Shown here: one piece after another, positions 10,366 through 21,842 of the stretch
Layout: each line of letters starts with the position of its first letter
Position numbering within the stretch: position 1 is the stretch's first letter
Assembly: GCF_021191695.1 (NCBI RefSeq)
Contig: NZ_JAIWPT010000015.1
Span: 1-64,000, forward strand
DNA length: 64,000 nt
From: Proluteimonas luteida
GTDB lineage: Bacteria; Pseudomonadota; Gammaproteobacteria; Xanthomonadales; Xanthomonadaceae
Direction of reading: 5' to 3'
Made by a program: the position numbers and the translations under genes
Notes under the pieces: generated by a model
Told to the model about the DNA's origin: nothing
The model's input: only the letters and a program-made list of their open reading frames with translations
Databases searched by the model: none

Positions 10366-11025
10366 TCACCGGTTGGGCCTGACCAGGCCGCAGTACAGCC
10401 CCTCGATCGCGAAGTCTTGGCCGGGCAGCACTTCGATCGCGGCGTAGTCGGGATTGCGCGGCAGCAGGCGGATGCGGTCCTTGCCGATCTTCAGCAGCTT
10501 GACGGTGATCGCGTCGTCGACGCGGGCGACGACGATCTGACCCGAACGCGCGTCGCGGGTGCGGTGCACGCCGATCAGGTCGCCCTCGAAGATGCCCTCG
10601 TCGCGCATCGAGTCGCCCTTGACCTTGAGCAGGTAGTCCGGGGACGGCGAGAACAGCACGCGGTCGAGCACGACGTAGTCGTCGACGCCGGAGAAATCGC
10701 CGGGCGCGTCGGCCCCGATCGGCAGGCCGGCCGCGACCTGGCCGAGCACCGGCAGGCGCAGCGCGCCGTCCTCGTGCGCAGGCGCCAGCGGCAATGCGGC
10801 CTGTGCGGCCTGCGGCGCGACCAGCACGCGGATGCCGCGGGCGCGGCCCGGTACCCGCTCGATCGCACCGGCCGCTTCCAGCGCATCGAGGTGGTACTGC
10901 GCGGCGCGAACGCCGCTGAAGCCGAAAGCGCGGGCGATCTCCGCCTGCGAGGGCGGCATGCCTTCGGCCTCGATGCGTTCGGCGATGAGTTCGAGGATCG
11001 CGCGCTGGGTCTGGGTCAGGTCCAT
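10366..11025 (-). CDS. lexA: SOS repressor LexA
   Basis: The 219-aa protein begins [14 protein letters not shown] with the winged-helix domain ([23 protein letters not shown], residues 24-46, the xanthomonad-type recognition helix). The self-cleavage bond is Ala99-Gly100 in QVAAGLP, and the catalytic dyad is Ser139 (KGDSM) and Lys176 (TVKLL). The open frame extends upstream but MDLT is the conserved start. It represses SOS genes until RecA filaments promote its cleavage. A perfect operator lies two bases upstream of its ATG, so it should be strongly autoregulated. Confidence 0.97.
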   Translation of the reverse strand: MDLTQTQRAILELIAERIEAEGMPPSQAEIARAFGFSGVRAAQYHLDALEAAGAIERVPGRARGIRVLVAPQAAQAALPLAPAHEDGALRLPVLGQVAAGLPIGADAPGDFSGVDDYVVLDRVLFSPSPDYLLKVKGDSMRDEGIFEGDLIGVHRTRDARSGQIVVARVDDAITVKLLKIGKDRIRLLPRNPDYAAIEVLPGQDFAIEGLYCGLVRPNR

Positions 11026-11027
11026 GG

Positions 11028-11046
11028 TTAGTAGTATTACTACTAA
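11028..11046 (-). promoter_or_regulatory. LexA operator in front of lexA
   Basis: The 19-bp perfect palindrome TTAGTAGTA-T-TACTACTAA fits the TTAG-N6-TACTA operator type described for Xylella and Xanthomonas LexA. It ends two bases before the lexA start codon, leaving no room for a normal ribosome-binding site. Confidence 0.9.
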
Positions 11047-11193
11047 CGGACTGCCGTGCAAGTGGTGCGGCAGTGCAGGCGCCCCTCGCCTCCCGCATCT
11101 CGTGAACAAGTGCTGCGGGCGCTCGATTACGACGCCTCCCCGACACGCGTGGATAGATGCCCGGAGAGCGGATCGAGGCCGCAGTCGAAAGCG

Positions 11194-11263
11194 CACCCTC
11201 ATCCGGCGCTGCGCGCCACCTTCTGCCCCGGAGGGCACGTCGTCCCGCACGCGGGAGAAGGGC
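11194..11263. repeat. Intergenic hairpin repeat, copy 1
   Basis: CCTCATCCGGCGCTGCGCGCCACCTTCT is followed about 30 bp later by GCGGGAGAAGG, with an inserted segment in the middle. The same motif recurs at 57566-57613 in compact form. It fills much of the lexA to oligomer-hydrolase gap (11026-11341). Similar sequences are widespread between genes of Xanthomonadaceae. Confidence 0.6.
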
Positions 11264-11341
11264 CAGCCGTCGTGGAATCTGGTTGGCGCCGATGTCGACT
11301 CTTCTCCAGCGCGCGGAAGAAGAGCGAGGAGCGATCTCGTC

Positions 11342-13210
11342 CTAGCGCGTCGGCACCATCAGGTTCTCCGCCTCCAGCACAGCGCCTGCGCCGCGCGGCA
11401 CGGTCTGGATGCGGGCGTCGCCGGGCAGCGGCGAACCGCCCGCCAGATGCGCGTCGACCCGGTCCAGCGCGGCATACAGGTAGGGCAGCAGCGGCACGTA
11501 GCGCGCGGCATAGTCGGGCAGCATCAGGAACCCGTCGAAATGCTGGGCGTTGGCGACCTCCCAGGAACGCACCTCGGCGCGGCCGGCCGCGCGCGCGGCG
11601 GCGACGTAGGGCGCGCTGCTGAAGGCCATCGGGATCAGGCCATCGTCGGCGCCGTGGACGACGACGACCGGCAGACCGTCGCGTGGCGGCGCGGCGCGGG
11701 TTGCGGCAATGCCGGCCTGCACCCGGCGCGCGTGGGCATCGTCGCCGGTCTGCAGCGCGCGCAGGCACAGCAGGCCCGGCAGCGTCGGATCGGCACCGGC
11801 CATGCGGCTGTCGATCAGGCCAACGCCGGCGCCCGGCGGGATGCCGCTGCCGTCGCTCCACCACCCGGCGCGCTCGGCCGCGGTGGCCGGGCGCGCACTG
11901 CCGTCGGCATCCTGCGCCGCGAAGTGGTAACCGCAGGGATGCGCGTCGACGCCGTAGCGGCCATAGGCGGACGCATAGGTCGCGGCGACCGCGCGCCACA
12001 GGTCGAAGCCGACCGACAGCGCGCCGGCGCGCAGCGCGTCATCGGTCCAGCCGCCGGCCCGCAACTGCGCATGGGCCGAACGGGCCTGGGCGGCAGTGTC
12101 GTCGCCTTCGACCAATCCGGCTTCGCGCAGCACGGCGCAGCGGCCCGCCCACAGCGGTGCGACCTGGGCCGTCAATGGCGGCTGCGGCAGGCCCTGCAGG
12201 TGCAGCAGCGCGCACGGCATCAGGATCGCCGCCTCGGTGGTGTAGTCGTACAGGGTGCGCGCGCCGGGCGCGTCGACGAACACGTTCGGCTCGCCGGCGA
12301 CCACGGCATCGAGCCAGTCGTCGTCCTGCTCGGCCGCACGCAGCACCGCGCCGCCGCCGTTGGAGATGCCGACCGCGATCACCCGGGTATTGTCGAAGGT
12401 GAACGGCGCCGCATCGGGGATCGCCTCGTCGAGCGCCTGCAGCGCGAACTCCGCGGCCTGGCGCACGTGGCGGCCCCAATCGGCCTCCGGGTTGTCGCCC
12501 GAATGCGCGTGCTTGAAGGCGACGCCGTGCACGCCGGCGGCATCGACCGCGAAGGTCGAGGCGGCACGATCGGTGGCCACCGTGCCGTCGGCGGCGATGC
12601 CGATTCCGGCGTCGAGGTCGAAGTAGTCGGTGCCCGCGCCCTTGTCGGTGTAGGCGACGGCACAACCCTTCGGCAGGCCCCAGGCGCCGGCGACGGCGAT
12701 CGAACCGTAGATCCCGCGCGATCCCGACGATGCGGTGACGACGATGCAGCGGCGCGCACGGTCGAAGGCATCGGGCACCTGGGTCAGGACCCGGTGCGGA
12801 TGGGTCGCGCCGGGCGCGGTCGCAAACGCGTGGAACTCCCGGCCGGGCACCGCACCGGCATCGCCATACAGCGTGCCGTAGCCGCCGCCCGGCGACAGGT
12901 CGGCGATGCCGCGCCAGTTGGCCCAGATCGCCCGTCGACGCGCCTCGGTCGCGGTCGCCGCGTCGGGGTCCGCAAAGCCGGGCGGCACCGTCGCCTGCAG
13001 GCCGGCCAGCCCGAGCCCGGCGGTCAACAGGTCGTCGCCATCGCGATGCTCTGTGCTGCGCTGCGCGGTGAACACGGTGGTCGCACTCCGGGTCGAGGCG
13101 CCGGCCGCGTCGCGCGACGGCGAACCGGCGCAGGCCGCCAGGCCGAGGCACAGCAGCAGCGGGACCGCCATTGCGGCGCGGGGCAAGGATGGGGACAGGG
13201 TCTTGTTCAT
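11342..13210 (-). CDS. 3-hydroxybutyrate oligomer hydrolase, predicted lipoprotein
   Basis: The 622-aa protein resembles the D-(-)-3-hydroxybutyrate oligomer hydrolase family (about 690 aa in Ralstonia). The ATG at 13210 starts a lipoprotein signal peptide ending in the lipobox LAAC (Cys near residue 27). The nucleophile region reads VGISNGGGAVLRAAE, and VVVVHGADDGLIPM near the C terminus suits the acid residue region of an alpha/beta hydrolase. It would cleave short 3-hydroxybutyrate oligomers to monomers. Family members have been reported both inside and outside cells; the lipobox here suggests the envelope. It is divergent from the response regulator gene with a 110-bp shared promoter region. 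Confidence 0.85.
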   Translation of the reverse strand: MNKTLSPSLPRAAMAVPLLLCLGLAACAGSPSRDAAGASTRSATTVFTAQRSTEHRDGDDLLTAGLGLAGLQATVPPGFADPDAATATEARRRAIWANWRGIADLSPGGGYGTLYGDAGAVPGREFHAFATAPGATHPHRVLTQVPDAFDRARRCIVVTASSGSRGIYGSIAVAGAWGLPKGCAVAYTDKGAGTDYFDLDAGIGIAADGTVATDRAASTFAVDAAGVHGVAFKHAHSGDNPEADWGRHVRQAAEFALQALDEAIPDAAPFTFDNTRVIAVGISNGGGAVLRAAEQDDDWLDAVVAGEPNVFVDAPGARTLYDYTTEAAILMPCALLHLQGLPQPPLTAQVAPLWAGRCAVLREAGLVEGDDTAAQARSAHAQLRAGGWTDDALRAGALSVGFDLWRAVAATYASAYGRYGVDAHPCGYHFAAQDADGSARPATAAERAGWWSDGSGIPPGAGVGLIDSRMAGADPTLPGLLCLRALQTGDDAHARRVQAGIAATRAAPPRDGLPVVVVHGADDGLIPMAFSSAPYVAAARAAGRAEVRSWEVANAQHFDGFLMLPDYAARYVPLLPYLYAALDRVDAHLAGGSPLPGDARIQTVPRGAGAVLEAENLMVPTR

Positions 13211-13320
13211 GCCGGCACCGTAGCAAACGCACGCCGCCGCACTCATCGTACTTTGGTACCACGACCGCAGGGCTCCGCGGCTTGCTATCGTGCCGGTCGA
13301 CGCTTCCGAAGCCGCCTCGC

Positions 13321-13986
13321 ATGCCCACGCTGCTGATCGCCGACGACCATCCGCTGTTCCGTGCCGCGCTGCGCAGCGCGGCCGCCGAGGCCGCGCCCGA
13401 CGTGGCCACCTGCGAAGCGGAAACCCTGGACGGGGTGCTGCAACGCCTGGAGGCCGACGACGCGATCGACCTGGTGCTGCTGGACCTGCACATGCCCGGC
13501 AATCACGGCCTGGCCGGGCTGGCGGCGATCCGCGCGCAGTATCCGGCAGTCGCGGTGGTGCTGGTGTCGGCCAACGAGGACCCGCAGGTGGTGCGCCGTG
13601 CGCTCGACCACGGCGTCGCCGGCTACATCCCCAAGAGCGCCAGCCTCGACGAACTGCGCGACGCGATCCGCACCGTACTGGCCTGCGAGCAATGGCTGCC
13701 GCCGGCGTTGCGCGCCGCCGTCGCGCGCGCGCAGTCGGCGCCGGGCGACGCCGACCTCGCCGCCCGCCTCGCCAGCCTGACGCCGCAGCAGTTCCGGGTG
13801 TTGAGCCTGGTCGCCGAGGGCCTGCTGAACAAGCAGATCGCCGATCGCCTGGACGTGCAGGAACGCACGGTCAAGGCGCACATGTCGGCGATCTTCGAGA
13901 AGCTGGGCGCGCGCAACCGTACCCACGCCGGGGTGATCCTGCGCGGGCTGGAGATCAGCGACCCGGCACAGCACGTCGCCCGCTGA
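13321..13986 (+). CDS. NarL/FixJ-type response regulator
   Basis: The 221-aa protein has a receiver domain at residues 1-115 with acidic pair Asp8-Asp9, phosphoacceptor Asp55 (LVLLDLHMPG), Ser83 and Lys105, so phosphorylation is expected. The LuxR-type HTH covers about 153-209 (LTPQQFRVLSLVAEGLLNKQIADRLDVQERTVKAHMS). No sensor kinase gene adjoins it. It is divergent from the 3-hydroxybutyrate oligomer hydrolase, so that gene is a reasonable target, but this is inference. Its stop is only 14 bases from that of convergent truD. Confidence 0.92.
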   Translation: MPTLLIADDHPLFRAALRSAAAEAAPDVATCEAETLDGVLQRLEADDAIDLVLLDLHMPGNHGLAGLAAIRAQYPAVAVVLVSANEDPQVVRRALDHGVAGYIPKSASLDELRDAIRTVLACEQWLPPALRAAVARAQSAPGDADLAARLASLTPQQFRVLSLVAEGLLNKQIADRLDVQERTVKAHMSAIFEKLGARNRTHAGVILRGLEISDPAQHVAR

Positions 13987-14000
13987 GCGGGGACCGGCGG

Positions 14001-15074
14001 TCAACCGTCCGTCGGCGCGGGGTCCACGTTCCGACGGGCGGTCGCGGCATTGGTGATGTCGCCCAGTTCGGCCAGCACGACGGTCGCGTAGGCGCCGGCC
14101 GGCAGCGCGAAACGCAGCGACAGCGTTGCAGGGTCCAGCCAGTCCCAGGCCAGGCCCTGCGGGCGCAGCCGGGTCGAACGGCGTTCCTGCTTCAGCCCCG
14201 CGCGCTCCAGCCCGTCGCGCAGCGCACGTGCGCGCGGGTCATCGATCGCCGCCAGTTCGCGCGCCAGTGCGTCGCCTTCGCTGCGCAGCGCGCCACGGCC
14301 CCACAGCGGCGCAGTCGGATGGATGTCGAACGCGGCCAGACGCGCGGCCAGCGCGTCGGACCACGGCTCCGGCCCGAACACGCTGCGGCTGCCGTCGAGC
14401 ATCCACACCTCGCCGTCGAGCCCGGCGTTCCAACTGCCGTCGGCGACCCGCGCGCCCAGCACGCGGTTGAACAGCTCCGAACGCGCGGCCGACAGCAGCA
14501 GGGTGCGCTGGTCGCGGCCGAAGCGGCGGCCGGCGAACATCGCCAGCGCCGCGTCCACGTTGCCGGCCTCGCGGCCGAAGCGCTGCTCGCCGAAATAGTT
14601 GGGGACGCCGTCGCCGGCGATCGCCGCCAGCCGCTCGTCGATGGCCGCGCGGTCGCCGGCGACATCCCGCAGCACCAGCGCGAACCGATTGCCGGCCAGG
14701 GCGCCGCGCGGCAGCTTCTTCGCGTGCCGTGTGTGCGCGAGGACGCGCAGGTCGTCGGATTCGAGCGTGGCGATCGCCGGCGCCTCGCGCCCCGGCAGGT
14801 GCACGCTGATGCGCTGGCGGGTGACCGCATGCCGATCCTTGAGCCCGGCATGGCCGATCGCCGCCTCGGGCACGCCGGCCCAGTCGGCAATGCGCTTCGC
14901 GGCGAACGCGGTGTTCATGCCGCGCTTCTCGATCGTCAGCAGCAGGTGCTCGCCGCTGCCGCTGGCCTCGAAGGCGTCGATCTCCTCGACCCGGAAATCC
15001 TCGGGCGTCGCGCGCATCAGCGCGGTCGCCACGGGTCCGCCGTACGCGCGCGGCTGCGCGGCCTGCAAGCTCAC
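14001..15074 (-). CDS. truD: tRNA pseudouridine(13) synthase
   Basis: The 357-aa protein has the TruD catalytic motif [12 protein letters not shown] with the active Asp. The long open frame upstream in this phase is only a shadow of ispF. The GTG at 15074 is chosen because it overlaps the ispF stop as GTGA, a typical coupled start; an ATG lies 18 codons further in. It modifies U13 of tRNA-Glu. It is the last gene of the pyrG-to-truD leftward train. Confidence 0.93.
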   Translation of the reverse strand: MSLQAAQPRAYGGPVATALMRATPEDFRVEEIDAFEASGSGEHLLLTIEKRGMNTAFAAKRIADWAGVPEAAIGHAGLKDRHAVTRQRISVHLPGREAPAIATLESDDLRVLAHTRHAKKLPRGALAGNRFALVLRDVAGDRAAIDERLAAIAGDGVPNYFGEQRFGREAGNVDAALAMFAGRRFGRDQRTLLLSAARSELFNRVLGARVADGSWNAGLDGEVWMLDGSRSVFGPEPWSDALAARLAAFDIHPTAPLWGRGALRSEGDALARELAAIDDPRARALRDGLERAGLKQERRSTRLRPQGLAWDWLDPATLSLRFALPAGAYATVVLAELGDITNAATARRNVDPAPTDG

Positions 15075-15562
15075 ACCGCGACCAGCAGACACACGGCCTG
15101 CGCCGCGATGCCCTCGCCGCGGCCGGTGAAGCCGAGCTTCTCGCTGGTCGTGGCCTTGACGCTGACGCAGTCGGCCGGCACGCCGAGATCGGCGGCGATG
15201 ACCTCGCGCATCGCGCCGGCATGCGGGCCGATCTTCGGCCGTTCGCAGACCACGGTGATGTCGGCGTTGCCGAGCCGCCAGCCGCGCTCGCCAGCCAACG
15301 CGTGGCAGTGGCGCAGGAACGCGCGGCTGTCGGCACCCTTCCACTGCGGATCCGACGGCGGAAAATGCACGCCGATGTCGCCCAGCGCCAGTGCGCCGAG
15401 GATCGCGTCGCACAGCGCGTGCAGCACCACGTCGCCGTCGCTGTGCGCGAGCACGCCGCGATCGTGCGCCACGCGCACGCCGCCGATGACGACATGGTCG
15501 CCGTCGCCGAACGCGTGGACGTCGTAACCCTGGCCGATACGGATGTTGGGAATGGCAGACAT
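15071..15562 (-). CDS. ispF: 2-C-methyl-D-erythritol 2,4-cyclodiphosphate synthase
   Basis: The 163-aa protein has full family length, with zinc ligands Asp14 and His16 (GYDVHAFG) and the HSDGDV motif. It performs the fifth step of the MEP isoprenoid route, cyclising CDP-ME 2-phosphate. The upstream frame extension crosses an intergenic repeat and is not coding. It overlaps truD by four bases. It is separated from ispD by a 244-bp gap that contains an inverted-repeat element. Confidence 0.96.
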   Translation of the reverse strand: MSAIPNIRIGQGYDVHAFGDGDHVVIGGVRVAHDRGVLAHSDGDVVLHALCDAILGALALGDIGVHFPPSDPQWKGADSRAFLRHCHALAGERGWRLGNADITVVCERPKIGPHAGAMREVIAADLGVPADCVSVKATTSEKLGFTGRGEGIAAQAVCLLVAV

Positions 15563-15651
15563 GGGCGTGATGGGCGTCGGATGCGCCGCCGGAAAAGGGG
15601 ACGGCAGCTTGCCACGGATTCGCGGTAGGACAAGCGGGAAAGGCGTTTTCG

Positions 15652-15797
15652 GCCACGGATTGGCGCGGAGGACGCGGATCAAAGCCAATGAGGCAAGAAC
15701 AGTCCTGGCTCCAACCACCCTACGCGGTCGTGGCTCTTTCCCCTCGGCCTTGCTTCTATCCGCTTCTGATCCGCGCCATCCGCGCAGATCCGCGGCC
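15652..15797. repeat. Inverted-repeat intergenic element, copy a
   Basis: The arms GGCCACGGATTGGCGCGGA and the reverse complement of GCGCAGATCCGCGGCC enclose about 80 bp of unrelated sequence. The arms are built from repeated GCGCGGAT units. It lies in the ispD-ispF gap. Confidence 0.75.
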
Positions 15798-15806
15798 AAA
15801 CCTACT

Positions 15807-16523
15807 TCACCCGCGCTGCGCCAGGAGGAACTCGAAGCGCGCCAGGTCTGCCGGCGTGGTGACCTTGAAGTTGTCCTCGCGGCCTTCGATCAGCAACGGC
15901 CGCGCGCCCTGCCGCTCCATCGCCATCGCCTCGTCGGTGATGGCGACGCCAGCGTCACGCGCGGCTTCGAGCGCGCGCACAAGTTGCAGGCGCCGGAACA
16001 TCTGCGGGGTCAATGCGCGCCACAGGCGCTCGCGCGGCTCGGTGCCGTCGATGCCGCCGTCGTCGCCGGCGCGCTTGAGCGTGTCGCGCACCGGCGCGGC
16101 GAGGATCGCGCCGACCGGGTCGCCACGGCCGCGTTCGAGCAGCGCGTCCAGGTCGGCCGCGGCAAGGTTCGGCCGCGCCGCATCGTGGACCAGCACGAAA
16201 TCGTCGGCGCGTACGCTGTCGGGCAGCGCGGCGAGACCGGCCAGCACCGAATCGGCGCGGGTCTCACCGCCGGCCGCCAGCTGCAGTGGCTTACCGGCGA
16301 TCGCCGGCGACGCGGCATCCGCCGCGAACGGATCGTCCGCGGCCAGCACCAGTACCAAGCCGGCGATGCCCGGGTGCGCGGCCAATGCCTCGAGCGTATG
16401 CAGCAGCAGGCTGCGGCCACCGACCTCGACGTGCTGCTTGGGCCGCTCCGCGCCGAACCGGGTACCGCGACCGGCCGCGGGCACGACGACCCAGAGCCCG
16501 CCCCGGGCCAGGTCAGGGGTCAT
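15807..16523 (-). CDS. ispD: 2-C-methyl-D-erythritol 4-phosphate cytidylyltransferase
   Basis: The 238-aa protein has the nucleotidyltransferase signature [19 protein letters not shown] near its N terminus and VLVHDAARP in the middle, with TDEAMAMER and [11 protein letters not shown] toward the C terminus, all typical of IspD. It makes CDP-ME in the MEP pathway. The ATG at 16523 overlaps the ftsB stop as ATGA, so the two are translationally coupled. Confidence 0.96.
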   Translation of the reverse strand: MTPDLARGGLWVVVPAAGRGTRFGAERPKQHVEVGGRSLLLHTLEALAAHPGIAGLVLVLAADDPFAADAASPAIAGKPLQLAAGGETRADSVLAGLAALPDSVRADDFVLVHDAARPNLAAADLDALLERGRGDPVGAILAAPVRDTLKRAGDDGGIDGTEPRERLWRALTPQMFRRLQLVRALEAARDAGVAITDEAMAMERQGARPLLIEGREDNFKVTTPADLARFEFLLAQRG

Positions 16524-16861
16524 GGCGCAGGCGGCTCCGCGGTGTCCGCGTCGACCGGTGCAGGTGGTGCCGGGACGCGGGCGTCGTCGACCACGCGGTA
16601 GAACACCTCGCCCGGCTTGATCATGCCCAGCTCGCCACGCGCGCGTTCCTCGATCGCCGCCTCGCCGGATTTCAGGTCGGCGACTTCCGCCGCCAGCGCG
16701 GCATTGCGCTGCTGCAGGCCCTCGTTCTGGCGGGCCTGCTGCTCGACACGCGCGCGCAGTTCCTCGACCTGCTCGGTGCCGCCGGCGCCGAACCACAGCC
16801 GGTACTGCAGCCACGCCAGCAACGCGACCAGCACCAGCAGCACGAGCCCGAACACGCGCAT
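16520..16861 (-). CDS. ftsB: Cell division protein FtsB
   Basis: The 113-aa protein has one N-terminal membrane span (residues about 3-19, [17 protein letters not shown]), then a coiled coil ([24 protein letters not shown]) and the conserved [17 protein letters not shown] box. It links FtsL and FtsQ in the divisome at the septum. The C-terminal Pro/Ala-rich tail is an extension relative to E. coli. It lies 15 bases after eno. Confidence 0.93.
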   Translation of the reverse strand: MRVFGLVLLVLVALLAWLQYRLWFGAGGTEQVEELRARVEQQARQNEGLQQRNAALAAEVADLKSGEAAIEERARGELGMIKPGEVFYRVVDDARVPAPPAPVDADTAEPPAP

Positions 16862-16876
16862 CGCGATGGCGTGCCG

Positions 16877-18309
<1,433 letters not shown>

Positions 18310-18312
18310 GAA

Positions 18313-19146
18313 TCAAAGTCCACTCTCGAGCAGACCGTGGCGCTTGGTCACCGCGTCCAGCTCGAGCATGGTTTCCAGCAGCGCGCGCATCCTGTCCAGC
18401 GGCCACGCGTTCGGGCCGTCGCTGAGCGCTTCTTCCGGTTTCGGATGCGTCTCCATGAACACGCCGGACACGCCGACCGCGACCGCGGCGCGCGCCAGCA
18501 CCGGCACGAACTCGCGCTGGCCACCGCTGGACGTGCCCTGCCCGCCCGGCAACTGCACCGAATGGGTGGCGTCGAACACGACCGGGCAGCCGGTCTCGCG
18601 CATGACGCTCAGCGAGCGCATGTCGCTGACCAGGTTGTTGTAGCCGAAGCTCGCGCCGCGCTCGCAGACCATGATCTGCTGGTTGCCGGTCGACTTCGCC
18701 TTCTCGACGACGGGTTTCATGTCCCACGGCGCTAGGAACTGGCCCTTCTTGATGTTGACCGGCTTGCCGGCCGCGCAGACCTTGCGGATGAAGTCGGTCT
18801 GGCGCACGAGGAAGGCCGGGGTCTGCAGCACGTCGACGACGGACGCGACCTCGTCCATCGGCGTGTACTCGTGCACGTCGGTCAGCACCGGGACGCCGAT
18901 CTGGCGCCTGACCTCGTCCAACACCCGCAGCCCTTCCTCCATGCCCGGTCCGCGGAACGCGGTGCCGGACGTGCGGTTGGCCTTGTCGAAGCTCGACTTG
19001 AAGATGAAGTTGATGCCCAGCGCGCCGGTGATCTCCTTGAGCTGGCCGGCGACGTCGAGCTGCAGTTGCTCGGACTCGATGACGCAGGGCCCGGCGATCA
19101 GGAAGAACGGCTGGTCGAGACCGACCTCGAATCCGCACAGCTTCAT
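18313..19146 (-). CDS. kdsA: 3-deoxy-8-phosphooctulonate (Kdo-8-P) synthase
   Basis: The 277-aa protein matches KdsA throughout: [10 protein letters not shown] near the N terminus, [40 protein letters not shown] and the C-terminal FMETHP. It condenses phosphoenolpyruvate with arabinose 5-phosphate for the lipopolysaccharide core. It follows pyrG and precedes eno, the latter supplying phosphoenolpyruvate. Both flanking gaps carry copies of the inverted-repeat element. Confidence 0.97.
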   Translation of the reverse strand: MKLCGFEVGLDQPFFLIAGPCVIESEQLQLDVAGQLKEITGALGINFIFKSSFDKANRTSGTAFRGPGMEEGLRVLDEVRRQIGVPVLTDVHEYTPMDEVASVVDVLQTPAFLVRQTDFIRKVCAAGKPVNIKKGQFLAPWDMKPVVEKAKSTGNQQIMVCERGASFGYNNLVSDMRSLSVMRETGCPVVFDATHSVQLPGGQGTSSGGQREFVPVLARAAVAVGVSGVFMETHPKPEEALSDGPNAWPLDRMRALLETMLELDAVTKRHGLLESGL

Positions 19147-19161
19147 TGGACATCCTTTTTT

Positions 19162-19283
19162 GCCACGGATTGACGCGGAGATACGCGGATAGAGCGAATG
19201 CAGAAGCGGATATCAGCACCGGCCGCCTCGGCACGCCCCATGCTCCGGCTTTGATCCGCGCTCATCCGCGTGGATCCGTGGCC
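19162..19283. repeat. Inverted-repeat intergenic element, copy c
   Basis: The left arm GCCACGGATTGACGCGGAG is matched by the right arm CCGCGTGGATCCGTGGCC. Between them lie about 85 bp, including TTTGATCCGCGCTCATCCG. It fills the pyrG-kdsA gap. Confidence 0.78.
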
Positions 19284-19291
19284 AAACGCTT

Positions 19292-21007
<1,716 letters not shown>

Positions 21008-21175
21008 CTACAGGCTTGCGATGGCAGGCGTCCGGCCGGGGCCGAAAACGCCGCTGCCCGGAAGGGGCATCGCATGCCGCCGTTGCCCACATGGCCTGGG
21101 CCACGATCCCGACGCCCTGGGTCACGAGCATGCCCGCCCGCGGACGCCACGCCCGGAAACCGGGCCCGGAAAACG

Positions 21176-21207
21176 GCAACGCCCCGGCCGTCCGGCCGGG
21201 GCGTTGC
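21176..21207 (-). terminator. Strong hairpin terminator between the 92-aa gene and pyrG
   Basis: A perfect 14-bp stem GCAACGCCCCGGCC/GGCCGGGGCGTTGC encloses a 4-base loop. Read leftward it is followed by CGTTTTCC. It should end transcription from the small secreted-protein gene before pyrG. Confidence 0.85.
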
Positions 21208-21251
21208 GGGAAGCCACCGGACCCGCAGCGCGGATCCGGCGATCGCCAGCT

Positions 21252-21530
21252 TCAGGCCGGCACTTCTTCGGTCACTTCCTCTTCTTCCTCTTCGACCACA
21301 GGCGCGGTGTCGGTGGCCTCATAGGCCTCGTTCACCGCATCGGAAGCGTAAGACTCGTCGGCAGCCTGCTCGGCGGCTTCGGCAGCAGCCTCGGCGGTCT
21401 GGGCGGCTTCCTCGGCCTGCTGCGCAGCGATCGCCGCGTCGCGGGCCTGCTCCTGCGGATCCTGGGCGAAGGCCGGTGCTGCGAAGGCGGCGGCGACGAT
21501 GGCGGCGAACAGCACATTGCGATTCTTCAT
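21252..21530 (-). CDS. Small exported Ala/Glu-rich protein, 92 aa
   Basis: The ATG at 21530 begins a clear Sec signal peptide (MKNRNVLFAAIVAAAFAAPAFAQD, cleavage after AFA). The mature part is almost entirely Ala, Gln and Glu with heptad-like spacing (QAEEAAQTAEAAAEAAEQAA), predicting a periplasmic coiled coil, then a Tyr-containing linker and a run of seven Glu. The upstream frame extension is not coding. It is monocistronic, flanked by its own terminator and a ~310-bp upstream gap. No family is recognised; a Lpp-like or surface-filament role would be speculation. Confidence 0.78.
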   Translation of the reverse strand: MKNRNVLFAAIVAAAFAAPAFAQDPQEQARDAAIAAQQAEEAAQTAEAAAEAAEQAADESYASDAVNEAYEATDTAPVVEEEEEEVTEEVPA

Positions 21531-21842
21531 GGTGACTCTCCCGAAAGAAATGAAATGAAGCCAGTTGAAAAGTGGAGCCAGTGAGTGGTTCCAGAACACC
21601 GGTGCCGCTGGACGTCGCCGGCGCAATGAATCCCTCATCGACGCCCCGACCCTAGCCAGTCGGAACCGACCCGAGACTGAACAACAGCTTGCTTACAAGC
21701 GCTCCACGCGGCCCTAACAAATCCTGCAAACGCTTACATGCAGATGCCGCAAGGGCTCGCGGCGTTTCGGGGCGCCCGGCCGCGCGGCCGCCGGTGTGCA
21801 CAATTCCTTTACCATTCCGTGATTCCCCCGCAGCAGCGACGC
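21531..21842. other. Divergent intergenic region, 92-aa gene / parE
   Basis: This 312-bp gap between two divergent genes must hold promoters for both. It is locally less G+C-rich near 21690-21740 (AACAGCTTGCTTACAAGCG, with GCTTACA repeated 40 bases later). No gene or strong operator is seen. Confidence 0.5.

Noticed and set aside
14001-15656. A 551-codon version of truD
   Set aside because: The first ~190 codons are ispF read in the wrong frame (Arg-rich); the true start is the GTG at 15074.
21700-21760. A further attC in the region before parE (CCCTAACAAATCC)
   Set aside because: Only a few bases resemble the left core; there is no right core or inner arm.
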